Below are positions 24,810 through 32,926 of a stretch of 42,070 nt of DNA, one piece after another. The stretch lies in NCBI GenBank assembly GCA_023390815.1, contig JAEWCC010000062.1, positions 1-42,070 of the forward strand, given 5' to 3'. Made by a program: the position numbers and the translations under genes. The notes beneath the pieces were generated by a model, which had not been told where the DNA came from, made no database searches, and saw only the letters and a program-made list of their open reading frames with translations. Positions within the stretch are counted from its first letter, which is position 1, and every line of letters begins with the position of its first letter. This DNA is from Bacillota bacterium. Its GTDB lineage: Bacteria > Bacillota > Clostridia > Christensenellales > SZUA-584.

Positions 24810-25487
24810 ATGGATCAAAAGACCTACGCGTTGATAGAAAATTATATGCTCTCATGCATGAGCGACAGCGCGCACGACAAGGATCATGTGTACCGTGTGC
24901 TGTACGCGGCGTTGGATATCGCGGAACATGAAGGCGGCGTGGACTACGATATGCTCGTATCCGCGTGTCTGCTGCACGACATCGGGCGCAAGGAGCAGTT
25001 TGAATGCCCCGAAAAGTGCCACGCGATGGTCGGCGCAGAAAAAGCGGCCCGGTTTTTACGAGAAAACGGGTTTGGCGAAGAATTTTCGGCGCGCGTGGGA
25101 GCCTGCATCGCGTCGCATCGGTTTCGCAGCGACGCACCGCCCGAGACCATCGAAGCGAAGATTTTGTTCGACGCGGACAAGATTGACGTAACAGGAGCGA
25201 TCGGTATTGCGCGGACGTTGTTTTATGCGGGACAGGTTTCAGTGCCGTTATACGCTACGCTGCCAGATGGACAGGTATCGGACGGCGCAAAAGACGAGGA
25301 ACCCTCATTTTTTCACGAGTATAAATACAAGCTGGAAGGGTTGTATTCCAAGTTTTATACAAAACGCGGCACGGAAATTGCCGTGCAGCGCAAAGCTTCC
25401 GCATCGGCGTTTTATGCCAGCATGCTGGAGGAAGTTAAGACATCTTCCTGCGTTGGACGCACGCTGCTAAAACGCGTGATCGATTGA
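24810..25487 (+). CDS. HD-domain phosphohydrolase
   Basis: 225 residues. HD-domain metal ligands are His26 (AHDKDHVYRV), His56-Asp57 (CLLHDIGRKEQ) and Asp in LFDADKIDVTGAIGIAR. The latter phrase matches the YedJ/YpgQ-like subgroup of predicted metal-dependent phosphohydrolases, which act on nucleotides or phosphorylated compounds. The exact substrate cannot be called. It is six bases after hemZ with only a weak Shine-Dalgarno (TGAGG), so it is likely the last gene of the recJ-rel-dtd-MBL-hemZ operon. No strong terminator was seen behind it. Confidence 0.8.
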   Translation: MDQKTYALIENYMLSCMSDSAHDKDHVYRVLYAALDIAEHEGGVDYDMLVSACLLHDIGRKEQFECPEKCHAMVGAEKAARFLRENGFGEEFSARVGACIASHRFRSDAPPETIEAKILFDADKIDVTGAIGIARTLFYAGQVSVPLYATLPDGQVSDGAKDEEPSFFHEYKYKLEGLYSKFYTKRGTEIAVQRKASASAFYASMLEEVKTSSCVGRTLLKRVID

Positions 25488-25594
25488 TTTTTATACTGGC
25501 TTTGCCGGGATTGAGGCAGGTTAATTTTTATCGCAGCTGGGCAGAATTACCGCATGGATAGCGCCAGAACGCGGCCTTTCAAGCTAAAAAAAGG

Positions 25595-25623
25595 TTGACA
25601 TCCGCGTGCGCGACCGATATAAT
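25595..25623 (+). promoter_or_regulatory. Promoter of yceD-rpmF
   Basis: Consensus TTGACA (25595-25600) and TATAAT (25618-25623) with the ideal 17-bp spacer. Confidence 0.92.
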
Positions 25624-25634
25624 TCTACACGTTG

Positions 25635-25658
25635 ACGAATGCTCGCATTCGTTTTTTT
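25635..25658 (+). terminator. Terminator-like hairpin at the very 5' end of the yceD transcript
   Basis: ACGAATG (25635-25641) and CATTCGT (25646-25652) form a stem with a CTCG loop, then seven T (25652-25658) and the yceD Shine-Dalgarno. It begins only about five bases after the expected transcription start. It may stop read-through from the upstream operon, attenuate yceD-rpmF, or protect the 5' end of the mRNA. Confidence 0.6.
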
Positions 25659-25669
25659 AGGAGACGGTT

Positions 25670-26170
25670 ATGAGAGTGAACATCGCCGATGCGCTTGCGA
25701 GTGAAGGTGAAGCGTTTGAGGCGCGGTATAAAGGGCCGATGGCGCCGGTGGAATACGGAGACGAAAGCTTCTCCTTTCCGGACGGCGTACAGGTGGAAGC
25801 GGAATACCGCTTTGACGGCGAAGGCGTAACGGTGACTGGGAGCTTCATCGGCGCTACGAACGTGGAATGCGCACGGTGTTTAAAGCCGCTGTCGCATCCG
25901 GTATCGATACGGTTCGCCGAATACTATTCCCGGCAGCCCGAGGAGGGCATGTACGCGTTCGAGGGCGAAGAGATTGACCTCGCGCAGATGCTGGGAGACA
26001 ACATTGTGCTGAGCCTGCCGATGCGGTTTCTGTGCCGGCAGGATTGCAAGGGGCTTTGCCCCGCGTGCGGCAAGGATTTGAACGAAGGCGCATGCGGCTG
26101 CAAGCCGATCGTAGACGAGTCTAACCCGTTTTACGGCTTATCCAAATTGTATAGCGACGAGGAGGTGTAG
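25670..26170 (+). CDS. yceD: YceD/DUF177 family protein
   Basis: 166 residues. The family is found next to rpmF in most bacteria and is linked to 23S rRNA or large-subunit maturation. Here the first pair CARCL (around residue 65) and the C-terminal Cys-rich stretch CRQDCKGLCPACGKDLNEG, followed by CGC, fit the family: zinc binding is likely. AGGAGA precedes ATG 25670. rpmF follows after four bases, and the rpmF Shine-Dalgarno lies in the last yceD codons. Confidence 0.9.
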   Translation: MRVNIADALASEGEAFEARYKGPMAPVEYGDESFSFPDGVQVEAEYRFDGEGVTVTGSFIGATNVECARCLKPLSHPVSIRFAEYYSRQPEEGMYAFEGEEIDLAQMLGDNIVLSLPMRFLCRQDCKGLCPACGKDLNEGACGCKPIVDESNPFYGLSKLYSDEEV

Positions 26171-26174
26171 ATAG

Positions 26175-26372
26175 ATGGCAGTACCAAAGAATAAAAATTC
26201 CAAGCAGCGCGGTCGTACCCGCAGATCCGCAAACTTCAAGCTGACTGTGCCCGGCATCGGCGAATGCCCGCAGTGCCACGCGATGAAGCTGAACCACAGA
26301 GTATGCCCCACGTGCGGCTATTACAATGGCAGACATGTGATGGATACCGAGAAAAAAGAGAAAGCGGAATAA
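26175..26372 (+). CDS. rpmF: 50S ribosomal protein L32 (zinc form)
   Basis: 65 residues, starting MAVPKNKNSKQRGRTRRS. Two CxxC pairs (CPQC and CPTC) form the zinc ribbon, so this is the zinc-dependent C+ type. AGGAGGTG lies upstream, inside the end of yceD. A terminator follows at once, so yceD-rpmF is a closed unit. In many Bacillota plsX follows rpmF directly; here they are about 7.7 kb apart. Confidence 0.97.
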   Translation: MAVPKNKNSKQRGRTRRSANFKLTVPGIGECPQCHAMKLNHRVCPTCGYYNGRHVMDTEKKEKAE

Positions 26373-26389
26373 GCATCGTTGTTTGAAAG

Positions 26390-26415
26390 AAAGCGTCTTC
26401 AGGGCGCTTTTTTTA
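26390..26415 (+). terminator. Intrinsic terminator of yceD-rpmF
   Basis: AAAGCGTC (26390-26397) pairs with GGCGCTTT (26403-26410) with one wobble; the T-run extends to 26415. Confidence 0.9.
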
Positions 26416-26425
26416 TTGTGCACGG

Positions 26426-26454
26426 TTGGATAATATGTACAGATGTGATATAAT
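26426..26454 (+). promoter_or_regulatory. Promoter of the fibronectin-III gene
   Basis: TTGGAT (26426-26431) and TATAAT (26449-26454) with a 17-bp spacer; the -10 is also TGn-extended. Confidence 0.8.
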
Positions 26455-26529
26455 CGGGAAGGTCTGGTGATTAAAATCGCATAATGCTTCCTTGTCTGAG
26501 GATACTGTCGGTTTATGATCGGAGAAATT

Positions 26530-29500
26530 ATGAGAAAGAACATTATTTCTATAATTCTGTCACTTTTGATTGCAATGAGTATTTGCCCTGTAGCTCTCGC
26601 AACAGGTAACGATACTACGCCACCCGAACTTCTTAGTGTATCGCTAAACAAGACAGAGTTTGCAGTCGGAGAAACGGTTGTTATCACGGTGGTAGCGAAA
26701 GACAATGAAACCGGCTTGGATATCACGCCAGGTTGGGTGGGTATCGGAAAAGATACCACACAGAGTTATTGTTATGCGCTGCATTCTACCGAATTGCCGG
26801 ATACATACACAGCAAGCTGGACAATCAGTGACAGAACCGCGCCAGGGATTTATTGTGTTAATGCGGTGTACCTGGAAAATAATGGCGTTGTAGGCTGTGA
26901 ATACAGCATTTATTATGGCACCTTATCAAACGAATTCCAGTTCAATGTCACTAACGATGTACGTACCGATTGGACAGGACCGACTCTCGACATATTGACG
27001 GTCGACCGGACCACTGCGAATGTTGGCGATACCGTCACATTTTCCGCAAAAGCGAGTGATCCGTCTGGCGTTCAAAGTATATATATGTACTTGTATTATA
27101 ATGGTGTACAAAGTCAAACAATTTATTTAAAAAAAGCTACAATTCAATCTATCTATTTTACAGGAAAATTTACGGTAACAAGTAGTATCAAAGAAGGAAA
27201 TTATACAGTAGGCGGAGTTTACCTCACTGATAAATTAGGTGCTTTAAGCCAATATACAACTGCTGACGGCAGTCTGCCGGAAAGCATGCGTTATAGCATT
27301 AATATCATCAATCCCAACGTAACGCCCCCACCGGGACCTGTTATTATTGACAGCATTGAAATTATCACCCCTCATATCAAGCAGGGTGATCCCTTTACGG
27401 TGAAAATGCAAGTTGATCCAAATGGGAATACGTCGTTCGGACCGATAGACCTTGGATATAGATACCCGAATCAGAGCTTTTTTATCGATACAGCGATAAG
27501 GCTGAACAGACAATCCGGTAGCAACACATTTGAAGGAACTAGAATCATTCCGCCGAATTCTCCTGCCGCTAATTATTCACTGTCTAGTTGTTATATATGG
27601 CAGAATATACCTTTTGATTATCATTCTTTTCTGTATAAATGTAAACAGTTTGTGGTTGAATCGGTGTTCTCAGGAACTGAGAATTGTTCCGTAAGCGTGG
27701 GCAGTGTATTCGATCCGTTGGCCGGTGTGTCGGCTAGCAACAACACGGAAGGCGACATGACAAATAAAATAGAGGTGACCGGAACGGTGGATACCAGTCA
27801 GGTCGGTGTTTATCTGATTAAGTATACCATACCTAGCGAATACAAAATAGACAAAAACGACACAAAGCAATACTATTACTATGATTTCCGGTGGGTGGGT
27901 GTAACTGAAGTGCTGCCTTCAGCCTCGGCAGATTCTCCTATTGTACTGACGGATGGCGATGTCTTAATTGACGCAGGAGAAGATGAGATTTCACTTAAGA
28001 AAGACGGCGGCTCAATTAGTTATACAGATTTAGTGACCGAAGAGGGACATTATTCAGTGCAATTATCAGATCCAGACGGCACAAATTCGAATGCAAAGCA
28101 ATCCGTGGATTTCAACATCGACCAGAGTGCACCTGAGATTAGTCTGACTCAGATGCATAACTCCGATGGTAGCACCTGTGTAAAAGCCGACATCCAGGAT
28201 CTTTCTGAAATAGTATCATTGGAGTGGGCAGCAGGTGAGCGGGATAATACTTATTTCCTCCAAAACGGGAACGCCTTTACTGGTGCATTCAATGCAGTAG
28301 ATTCCGGTAAGTATACGGTTTATGCAGAAGATTTGTTAGGGAACGCCAGTGTGAAAGTCATTGATGTTGAGCCGGCCGAGTATACTGTATGTGTATTATC
28401 CGCAAACTCCAATTATGGTCGGGTATCTGGTAATGGTAAGTACAATAATGCAGCAACCGTTTCGCTATCCGCTATGCCTAACCCAGGATGCCGATTTACA
28501 TTTTGGACGGAAAATGGGACACAGATATCAACTGATGCAGTATATAAATTTTCTTCATTGGCAAACCGTACTATTATAGCCGAATTTATGCCTATCGGAA
28601 CACCTGCAGTTTCTGCGGCTTCGGCAGGTTATAACAGCGTAAACATCAAATGGAGTTCTGTTGAAGGCGCAGCTGGATATGAAATATGGCGAAGCGACTC
28701 CGCCGAAGGTAATTATTTAAAAATAAGGACATTTAGCGGTACATCCTATACTGATAATGGCCTTTCTGCCAATACACCGTATTATTACAAAGTGAATGCG
28801 TACTGCACCGCCTCCACAGCGACAACGTACGGCAGCCGGTCGGCCTATGCGGTGGCGACACCGGTGCCCGCAGCGCCCACAGCGAGCGCCTCGGTAACGA
28901 GCTACAACAGCGTCAAGGTATCGTGGAACGCTGTATCGGGTGCAAGCGGGTATGAACTGTACCGCGCAACTTCGCAGAACGGGGGCTACAGCCTCGTTAA
29001 AAAGACGTCTTCGCTGAGCTATACCAACACGGGCCTCGGCACCGGCACGACCTATTACTATAAGGTGCGGCCATACGCGAGCGGAAAGATATACGGCAGC
29101 TATTCCGCCATTGTCTCCGCGAAGCCCATGCTGACAGCGGTAACCGGCGTTTCCGCCTCGGCGTACAACCCCTCCAGCGTGAAGATATCGTGGGGCGCGG
29201 TATCAGGGCGCACCAAGTACGAGGTGTGGCGGTCCACATCGCCCACCAGCGGGTTTGTAAACATCAAGACCACCAACAGCACGTCCTACAAGGATACGAC
29301 CTGTACGCCGTTTCAGACCTATTACTACAATATCAGGGTGTACCGCACGGTAAACGGGCATAAGGTGTACAGTGCGAACAATTCTGTGACGGTGAACGCC
29401 AAACCGATACTGAACAACGTCACGGGCGTCAAGGCGGCGGTGAGTTCGCCGAGCAGTGTCAAACTGTCGTGGTCGTCGGTGACAGGATGCAGCGGGTACG

Positions 29501-29958
29501 AGATACGCCGGTCTACGGCGGCCAACGGCACGTATACCGCCATTAAAACGACGTCAAGCCGGAGCTATACCGACAGCAATCTGACTCCAAACACGACATA
29601 CTACTATCAGGTGGTCGCGTACCGCATGGCAGGCGGCAAGGTATACAGCACGCCATGCGCGCCGGTCTTGGCGAAACCGGTTTTTGGCTCGGTGACGAAT
29701 GCCGCGGCTGTGCGCAGCAGCGCATCCAAGATCAAGCTGACGTGGAGCGCGGTATCCGGGCGGAAGGGCTATATAATCTATCGCTCAACGAATCCCGACA
29801 GCGGGTTTGTGAAAATTAAATCGACGACAAGTACGAGCTTTACGGACAGCGGCCTGACGGCGGGCGTGACGTACTACTATAAAATACAGGCGTATCTAAA
29901 GGTAGGTAGTGCCGACCACAGCAGCGGACCTTCCGCGGTGGTATCCGCGACGCCGTAG
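26530..29958 (+). CDS. Secreted multidomain protein with Ig-like and five fibronectin type III repeats
   Basis: 1142 residues from ATG 26530 (GGAGA at 26521-26525). Signal peptide 1-24, cut likely after VALA. Next come Ig-like beta domains with TPPELLSVSLNKTEFAVGE and GPTLDILTVDRTTANVGDTV as related openings (about 28-260), a third Ig-like unit, a DUF5011-like part around 380-460, and a Flg_new/InlB-B-repeat-like piece (GRVSGNGKYNNAATVSLSA, about 630-690). Then five FN3 repeats run from about 691 to 1142, each with a SVKxSWxxVxGxxGYExxRS core and a final TYYYKVxAY. No LPXTG, membrane anchor or SLH domain is seen, so it is probably released or bound non-covalently. DNA before ~28800 is AT-rich, after it GC-rich like its neighbours. 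Function unknown; adhesion or polymer binding is a guess. Confidence 0.85.
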   Translation: MRKNIISIILSLLIAMSICPVALATGNDTTPPELLSVSLNKTEFAVGETVVITVVAKDNETGLDITPGWVGIGKDTTQSYCYALHSTELPDTYTASWTISDRTAPGIYCVNAVYLENNGVVGCEYSIYYGTLSNEFQFNVTNDVRTDWTGPTLDILTVDRTTANVGDTVTFSAKASDPSGVQSIYMYLYYNGVQSQTIYLKKATIQSIYFTGKFTVTSSIKEGNYTVGGVYLTDKLGALSQYTTADGSLPESMRYSINIINPNVTPPPGPVIIDSIEIITPHIKQGDPFTVKMQVDPNGNTSFGPIDLGYRYPNQSFFIDTAIRLNRQSGSNTFEGTRIIPPNSPAANYSLSSCYIWQNIPFDYHSFLYKCKQFVVESVFSGTENCSVSVGSVFDPLAGVSASNNTEGDMTNKIEVTGTVDTSQVGVYLIKYTIPSEYKIDKNDTKQYYYYDFRWVGVTEVLPSASADSPIVLTDGDVLIDAGEDEISLKKDGGSISYTDLVTEEGHYSVQLSDPDGTNSNAKQSVDFNIDQSAPEISLTQMHNSDGSTCVKADIQDLSEIVSLEWAAGERDNTYFLQNGNAFTGAFNAVDSGKYTVYAEDLLGNASVKVIDVEPAEYTVCVLSANSNYGRVSGNGKYNNAATVSLSAMPNPGCRFTFWTENGTQISTDAVYKFSSLANRTIIAEFMPIGTPAVSAASAGYNSVNIKWSSVEGAAGYEIWRSDSAEGNYLKIRTFSGTSYTDNGLSANTPYYYKVNAYCTASTATTYGSRSAYAVATPVPAAPTASASVTSYNSVKVSWNAVSGASGYELYRATSQNGGYSLVKKTSSLSYTNTGLGTGTTYYYKVRPYASGKIYGSYSAIVSAKPMLTAVTGVSASAYNPSSVKISWGAVSGRTKYEVWRSTSPTSGFVNIKTTNSTSYKDTTCTPFQTYYYNIRVYRTVNGHKVYSANNSVTVNAKPILNNVTGVKAAVSSPSSVKLSWSSVTGCSGYEIRRSTAANGTYTAIKTTSSRSYTDSNLTPNTTYYYQVVAYRMAGGKVYSTPCAPVLAKPVFGSVTNAAAVRSSASKIKLTWSAVSGRKGYIIYRSTNPDSGFVKIKSTTSTSFTDSGLTAGVTYYYKIQAYLKVGSADHSSGPSAVVSATP

Positions 29959-29987
29959 GAAATGGTCAACATCATAAAAAGACAATG

Positions 29988-30014
29988 AAATAGCCTTTAT
30001 GATAAGGCTATTTT
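29988..30014 (+). terminator. Intrinsic terminator after the FN3 gene
   Basis: AAATAGCCTT (29988-29997) and AAGGCTATTT (30004-30013) form a perfect 10-bp stem with loop TATGAT, ending in T. Confidence 0.88.
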
Positions 30015-30125
30015 CAATTAATATCATTTTTGAATCCCCGATGTGTATGAATGTAATTTTGTCACTGAAATGATTCTGCTCGAGCGGTAGTATATAGCCA
30101 AGAATCAAGCCATAAGGAGCCAAGT

Positions 30126-30446
30126 ATGTTTGGAAAATTAAGACCTCGGCGCATCAATGCCCGGGAAGCGAAAACGCTGATTGATCAGGGCGCTGCGCAA
30201 TTGGTTGATGTGAGAACACCGCAGGAATACAAGCAGGGTCATATACCGGGTGCCATATCGCTGCCGCTTGATAAGTTGTCGTATCGCGCGGAGCAGACAC
30301 TCCCGGACAAGGAAGCCGCCGTTGTTCTGTATTGCCTGAGCGGAGCGCGTAGCGGGCAGGCTGCGGGATTGCTCGTACAAATGGGCTATAAGAACGTGCG
30401 CAATCTGGGCAGCATCCATCGCTGGCCGTATGGGTACAGTCAGTAA
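30126..30446 (+). CDS. Rhodanese-like domain protein
   Basis: 106 residues, a single rhodanese domain without signal peptide. LVDVRTPQEYKQGHIPGAISLP and the active-site loop CLSGARSG (Cys70, Arg75) are classic. A persulphide on Cys70 would carry sulphane sulphur in the cytoplasm. The partner is unknown: no cysteine desulphurase or thiolation gene is nearby. AAGGAG (30114-30119) precedes the ATG. It is followed by its own terminator. No good promoter box was found in the 110 bp upstream. Confidence 0.9.
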   Translation: MFGKLRPRRINAREAKTLIDQGAAQLVDVRTPQEYKQGHIPGAISLPLDKLSYRAEQTLPDKEAAVVLYCLSGARSGQAAGLLVQMGYKNVRNLGSIHRWPYGYSQ

Positions 30447-30466
30447 GCAAGCCGCAATTGAACCTG

Positions 30467-30492
30467 AAGCTGCTCTGTGAGAGCGGCTTTTT
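30467..30492 (+). terminator. Intrinsic terminator after the rhodanese gene
   Basis: AAGCTGCTCT (30467-30476) and AGAGCGGCTT (30480-30489) with a GTG loop and a T-run. Confidence 0.88.
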
Positions 30493-30552
30493 ATTTATCC
30501 GTGCAGCAAATCTTTCATGCGTACAGACGGGTATATATTTTTTGGTGCGCAC

Positions 30553-30579
30553 TTATGCCTTTGTGCTATAATGGCATAA
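30553..30579 (+). promoter_or_regulatory. aroF promoter with inverted repeat around the -10 box
   Basis: The -10 box TATAAT (30567-30572) is TGn-extended (TGC). Perfect 7-bp arms TTATGCC (30553-30559) and GGCATAA (30573-30579) enclose it, with centres about 20 bp apart. A regulator bound here would block RNA polymerase, as expected for repression of aromatic amino acid synthesis, though the regulator is unknown. TTGGTG (30542-30547) is a poorly spaced -35. Confidence 0.6.
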
Positions 30580-30603
30580 ATACCAGCAAGATGGAGACCG
30601 GAT

Positions 30604-31629
30604 ATGGGCATGCAACACATCAAACAAATACCCGCGGCGGAAGAAATTCTGCAGCAACTGCCATTGACTGCGAAAGCGGCGGAGTTAAAACATCGGCGCG
30701 AAGAGGAGCTGCGGCGCGCGCTGGAAGGTGACGGCAAGTTTATATTGATCATCGGGCCGTGCAGCGCGGACAATGAAGACTCGGTATGTGAGTATATTGG
30801 AAAACTCGCGCGGGTGCAGGAGCGCGTAAGCGAGCGCGTCGTCATTGTGCCGCGTATCTATACCAACAAGCCCCGTACGACAGGAGAAGGCTATAAGGGC
30901 ATGGTGCACCAGCCCGATCCGGGCAAGGCGGCCGATTTATTTGAGGGAGTTCGCGCGATCCGTACGCTGCATATCCGCGCGCTGTCCGACTACGGCCTGC
31001 CCGCTGCCGACGAGATGCTGTACCCTGAGAATTATGCGTACCTCGCGGATGTACTCGTGTATAACACGATCGGCGCACGTTCAGTAGAGAACCAGCAGCA
31101 TCGCCTGACCGCGAGTGGCGTGGATACGCCAGTCGGCATGAAGAACCCCACGAGCGGTGATTTTTCGGTGATGCTCAACGCGATCCGCGCGGCGCAGATG
31201 GCGCACACCTATATCTATAACGGCTGGGAAGTGAAGACGACGGGTAACCCGTACGCGCACGCGATACTGCGCGGTTCGGTAGACTTTTCCGGACGTACCA
31301 TCCCCAACTACCACTACGAGGACTTGAGCCGTCTCGCGGCGGCGTATACGGAACTGGGGCTGTTAAACCCCGCCATTATCGTGGACACCAATCACGCAAA
31401 TTCAGACAAGCGTTTCTATGAGCAGCCACGCATCGCGCGCGAAGTGCTTTTAAGTCGCCGGTACGATCCGGTGCTGCGCGGCATGGTGCGCGGCCTCATG
31501 ATCGAGAGCTATCTCGTGGAAGGGCGGCAGGAGGTGGGCGGCGGCGTGTTTGGTCAGTCCATCACCGACCCGTGCCTCGGTTGGGAAGACACGGAGCGGC
31601 TAATCGATTTCATCGCGGAGAATGTATAG
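30604..31629 (+). CDS. aroF: 3-deoxy-7-phosphoheptulonate synthase (DAHP synthase, AroFGH type)
   Basis: First step of the shikimate pathway: PEP plus erythrose 4-phosphate to DAHP. 341 residues, class I-alpha as in E. coli AroF/G/H. It has LIIGPCSADN, PRTTGEGYKGM, GARSVENQQHR, PVGMKNPTSGDF, IVDTNHANSDKR (metal-binding His), and MIESYLVEGRQ. Feedback specificity (Phe, Tyr or Trp) cannot be assigned by eye. No other aro or trp genes are in the window, so it is an isolated gene. GGAG lies 7 nt before ATG 30604. Confidence 0.93.
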   Translation: MGMQHIKQIPAAEEILQQLPLTAKAAELKHRREEELRRALEGDGKFILIIGPCSADNEDSVCEYIGKLARVQERVSERVVIVPRIYTNKPRTTGEGYKGMVHQPDPGKAADLFEGVRAIRTLHIRALSDYGLPAADEMLYPENYAYLADVLVYNTIGARSVENQQHRLTASGVDTPVGMKNPTSGDFSVMLNAIRAAQMAHTYIYNGWEVKTTGNPYAHAILRGSVDFSGRTIPNYHYEDLSRLAAAYTELGLLNPAIIVDTNHANSDKRFYEQPRIAREVLLSRRYDPVLRGMVRGLMIESYLVEGRQEVGGGVFGQSITDPCLGWEDTERLIDFIAENV

Positions 31630-31638
31630 GTTCAGTGA

Positions 31639-31676
31639 TTGTAAAACGTTATCAGTGTTGCTATAATCATGATAAC
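31639..31676 (+). promoter_or_regulatory. Promoter of the zinc-ribbon membrane gene with flanking inverted repeat
   Basis: TTGTAA (31639-31644), 17-bp spacer, TATAAT (31662-31667). Perfect 7-bp arms GTTATCA (31648-31654) and TGATAAC (31670-31676) enclose the -10 box, starts 22 bp apart. The layout is the same as at aroF but with a different sequence. Confidence 0.7.
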
Positions 31677-31696
31677 ATATTTTGCGGAGGTGCTTC

Positions 31697-32680
31697 ATGG
31701 CCGGGTTTATCGATCGACTGGCCCAAAAGATGGGCTATCAGCGCCACAAGAATACGGCATTCGGCAGAACAAACGGTATTTTCTTTAATGTTATTCCAGT
31801 GGATGCGGCGAATGTCGCGCTGTATGGGGCAGTAGGTGCGCGCATGGCGCAGGGAGCTCCGGCAACGCCCGTGGTGCGTGCGTACGTCAAGCGTGAAGGC
31901 GGGATCGACCTTAACGGTATCAACGCGTTCCTGCGGAGCAGAAAGTGGAAAGGGCTCAAGGTCTATGACGCGCAAGCGGATCAGGCGTCCGTGTGGATGA
32001 ACATTAACAACGCCTGGATGGTCAAAGCGGAAGATGTGGAGGCGCTGCTGCAGGAGTTTTCCGCGTTTTTGACCCAAAGCGGGTATACCTCGGGCTGTGG
32101 CTTTTGCACGGCTACGGAAGGCTTGGGCTATACCGAGCAGGATGGACGGATCATGGAGGTATGCGACGCGTGCCACGAAAGGTTGCAGGGGGCTGTTGAG
32201 GAGATCAAAGCTCAGCGCGAAACGACCGGGAGTTATGGCAAGGGCCTGATTGGTGCGGTGCTGGGCGGCATCGTCGGCATTGTCCCTTGGGTGCTCATCG
32301 GTATGCTGGGCTATGTAGCGGCAATCAGCGGCCTGATTATGGCGTGGCTGAGCTATAAGGGATACCAACTGCTGGGCGGTAAAAAAGGCCGTGGCATGGT
32401 GTGGATACTCATTATCGTACTTATCGTGTTTACCTATGTGGGCGTGATGGCCAGCCTGTTTGCCACCGTCGCATCGCAAGGATATGAGATGGTGGATAAT
32501 GCGCTCCTGATCATTTTAGCACTGCCGTTTACGCCTGGAGAAGATATGGGGTTAGTCTGGGGACAGCTTGCTCTGGGCTGGCTTTTTGCGGGTCTTGGCA
32601 GCTTCGGTCTGCTTCGCAGGGCGGGCAAAGAGGCCGCAGGGAAAGATCTGGCGGTCAAACGCATAGACAAGGTACAATAA
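31697..32680 (+). CDS. Zinc-ribbon membrane protein of unknown function
   Basis: 327 residues from ATG 31697 with GGAGGTG (31686-31692). I do not recognise the family. The N-terminal ~130 residues are soluble with no signal peptide. A four-Cys ribbon follows: CGFC (134-137) and CDAC (156-159). A charged linker (~160-180) leads to four predicted membrane helices at about 184-206, 207-226, 234-260 and 287-306; the tail is basic. The sequence order soluble part, metal ribbon, helices suggests a sensor or assembly factor tied to the membrane, but nothing shows what it senses. Its promoter carries a possible operator, and a two-helix small membrane protein follows after the terminator. Confidence 0.8.
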   Translation: MAGFIDRLAQKMGYQRHKNTAFGRTNGIFFNVIPVDAANVALYGAVGARMAQGAPATPVVRAYVKREGGIDLNGINAFLRSRKWKGLKVYDAQADQASVWMNINNAWMVKAEDVEALLQEFSAFLTQSGYTSGCGFCTATEGLGYTEQDGRIMEVCDACHERLQGAVEEIKAQRETTGSYGKGLIGAVLGGIVGIVPWVLIGMLGYVAAISGLIMAWLSYKGYQLLGGKKGRGMVWILIIVLIVFTYVGVMASLFATVASQGYEMVDNALLIILALPFTPGEDMGLVWGQLALGWLFAGLGSFGLLRRAGKEAAGKDLAVKRIDKVQ

Positions 32681-32691
32681 TCGTATGCGGG

Positions 32692-32722
32692 GCGCGGTGG
32701 CCGGAAGGCTGCCGCGCTTTTT
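32692..32722 (+). terminator. Intrinsic terminator after the zinc-ribbon gene
   Basis: GCGCGGTGGCC (32692-32702) pairs with GGCTGCCGCGC (32707-32717), two wobbles, GGAA (GNRA-type) loop, five T. Confidence 0.9.
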
Positions 32723-32741
32723 CGTATCAGGAGCCATTTTA

Positions 32742-32909
32742 ATGACACGTAAGATCATCAAATTGGGCTTATTCATCAGCGGGATTGCAATTGCCGCGAC
32801 GGGTATGGTGCTGTTTCTCCTGAGCTTTGTTCCGCCGATGGTATTCCGGGAACCATTCCTGAGGTCGATTATTTGCGTTGCGGGGATGTTTCTCATTTGC
32901 GCCGCGTAA
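32742..32909 (+). CDS. Small two-helix membrane protein
   Basis: 55 residues from ATG 32742, with CAGGAG (32729-32733) eight bases upstream; an in-frame ATG at 32685 lies before the terminator and is unlikely. It begins MTRKIIKL, then has two hydrophobic segments (about residues 8-28 and 39-54) with a short FREPFLRS turn. No family recognised. It sits immediately behind the terminator of the zinc-ribbon membrane gene, so read-through could link the two. Confidence 0.6.
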   Translation: MTRKIIKLGLFISGIAIAATGMVLFLLSFVPPMVFREPFLRSIICVAGMFLICAA

Positions 32910-32926
32910 TTGCTGCACGCTTATGA

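Noticed and set aside
26530..29958. CRISPR-like or tandem DNA repeat array in the FN3 region
   Set aside because: The repetition is at protein level (five diverged FN3 domains of ~90 residues), not short identical DNA repeats with spacers.
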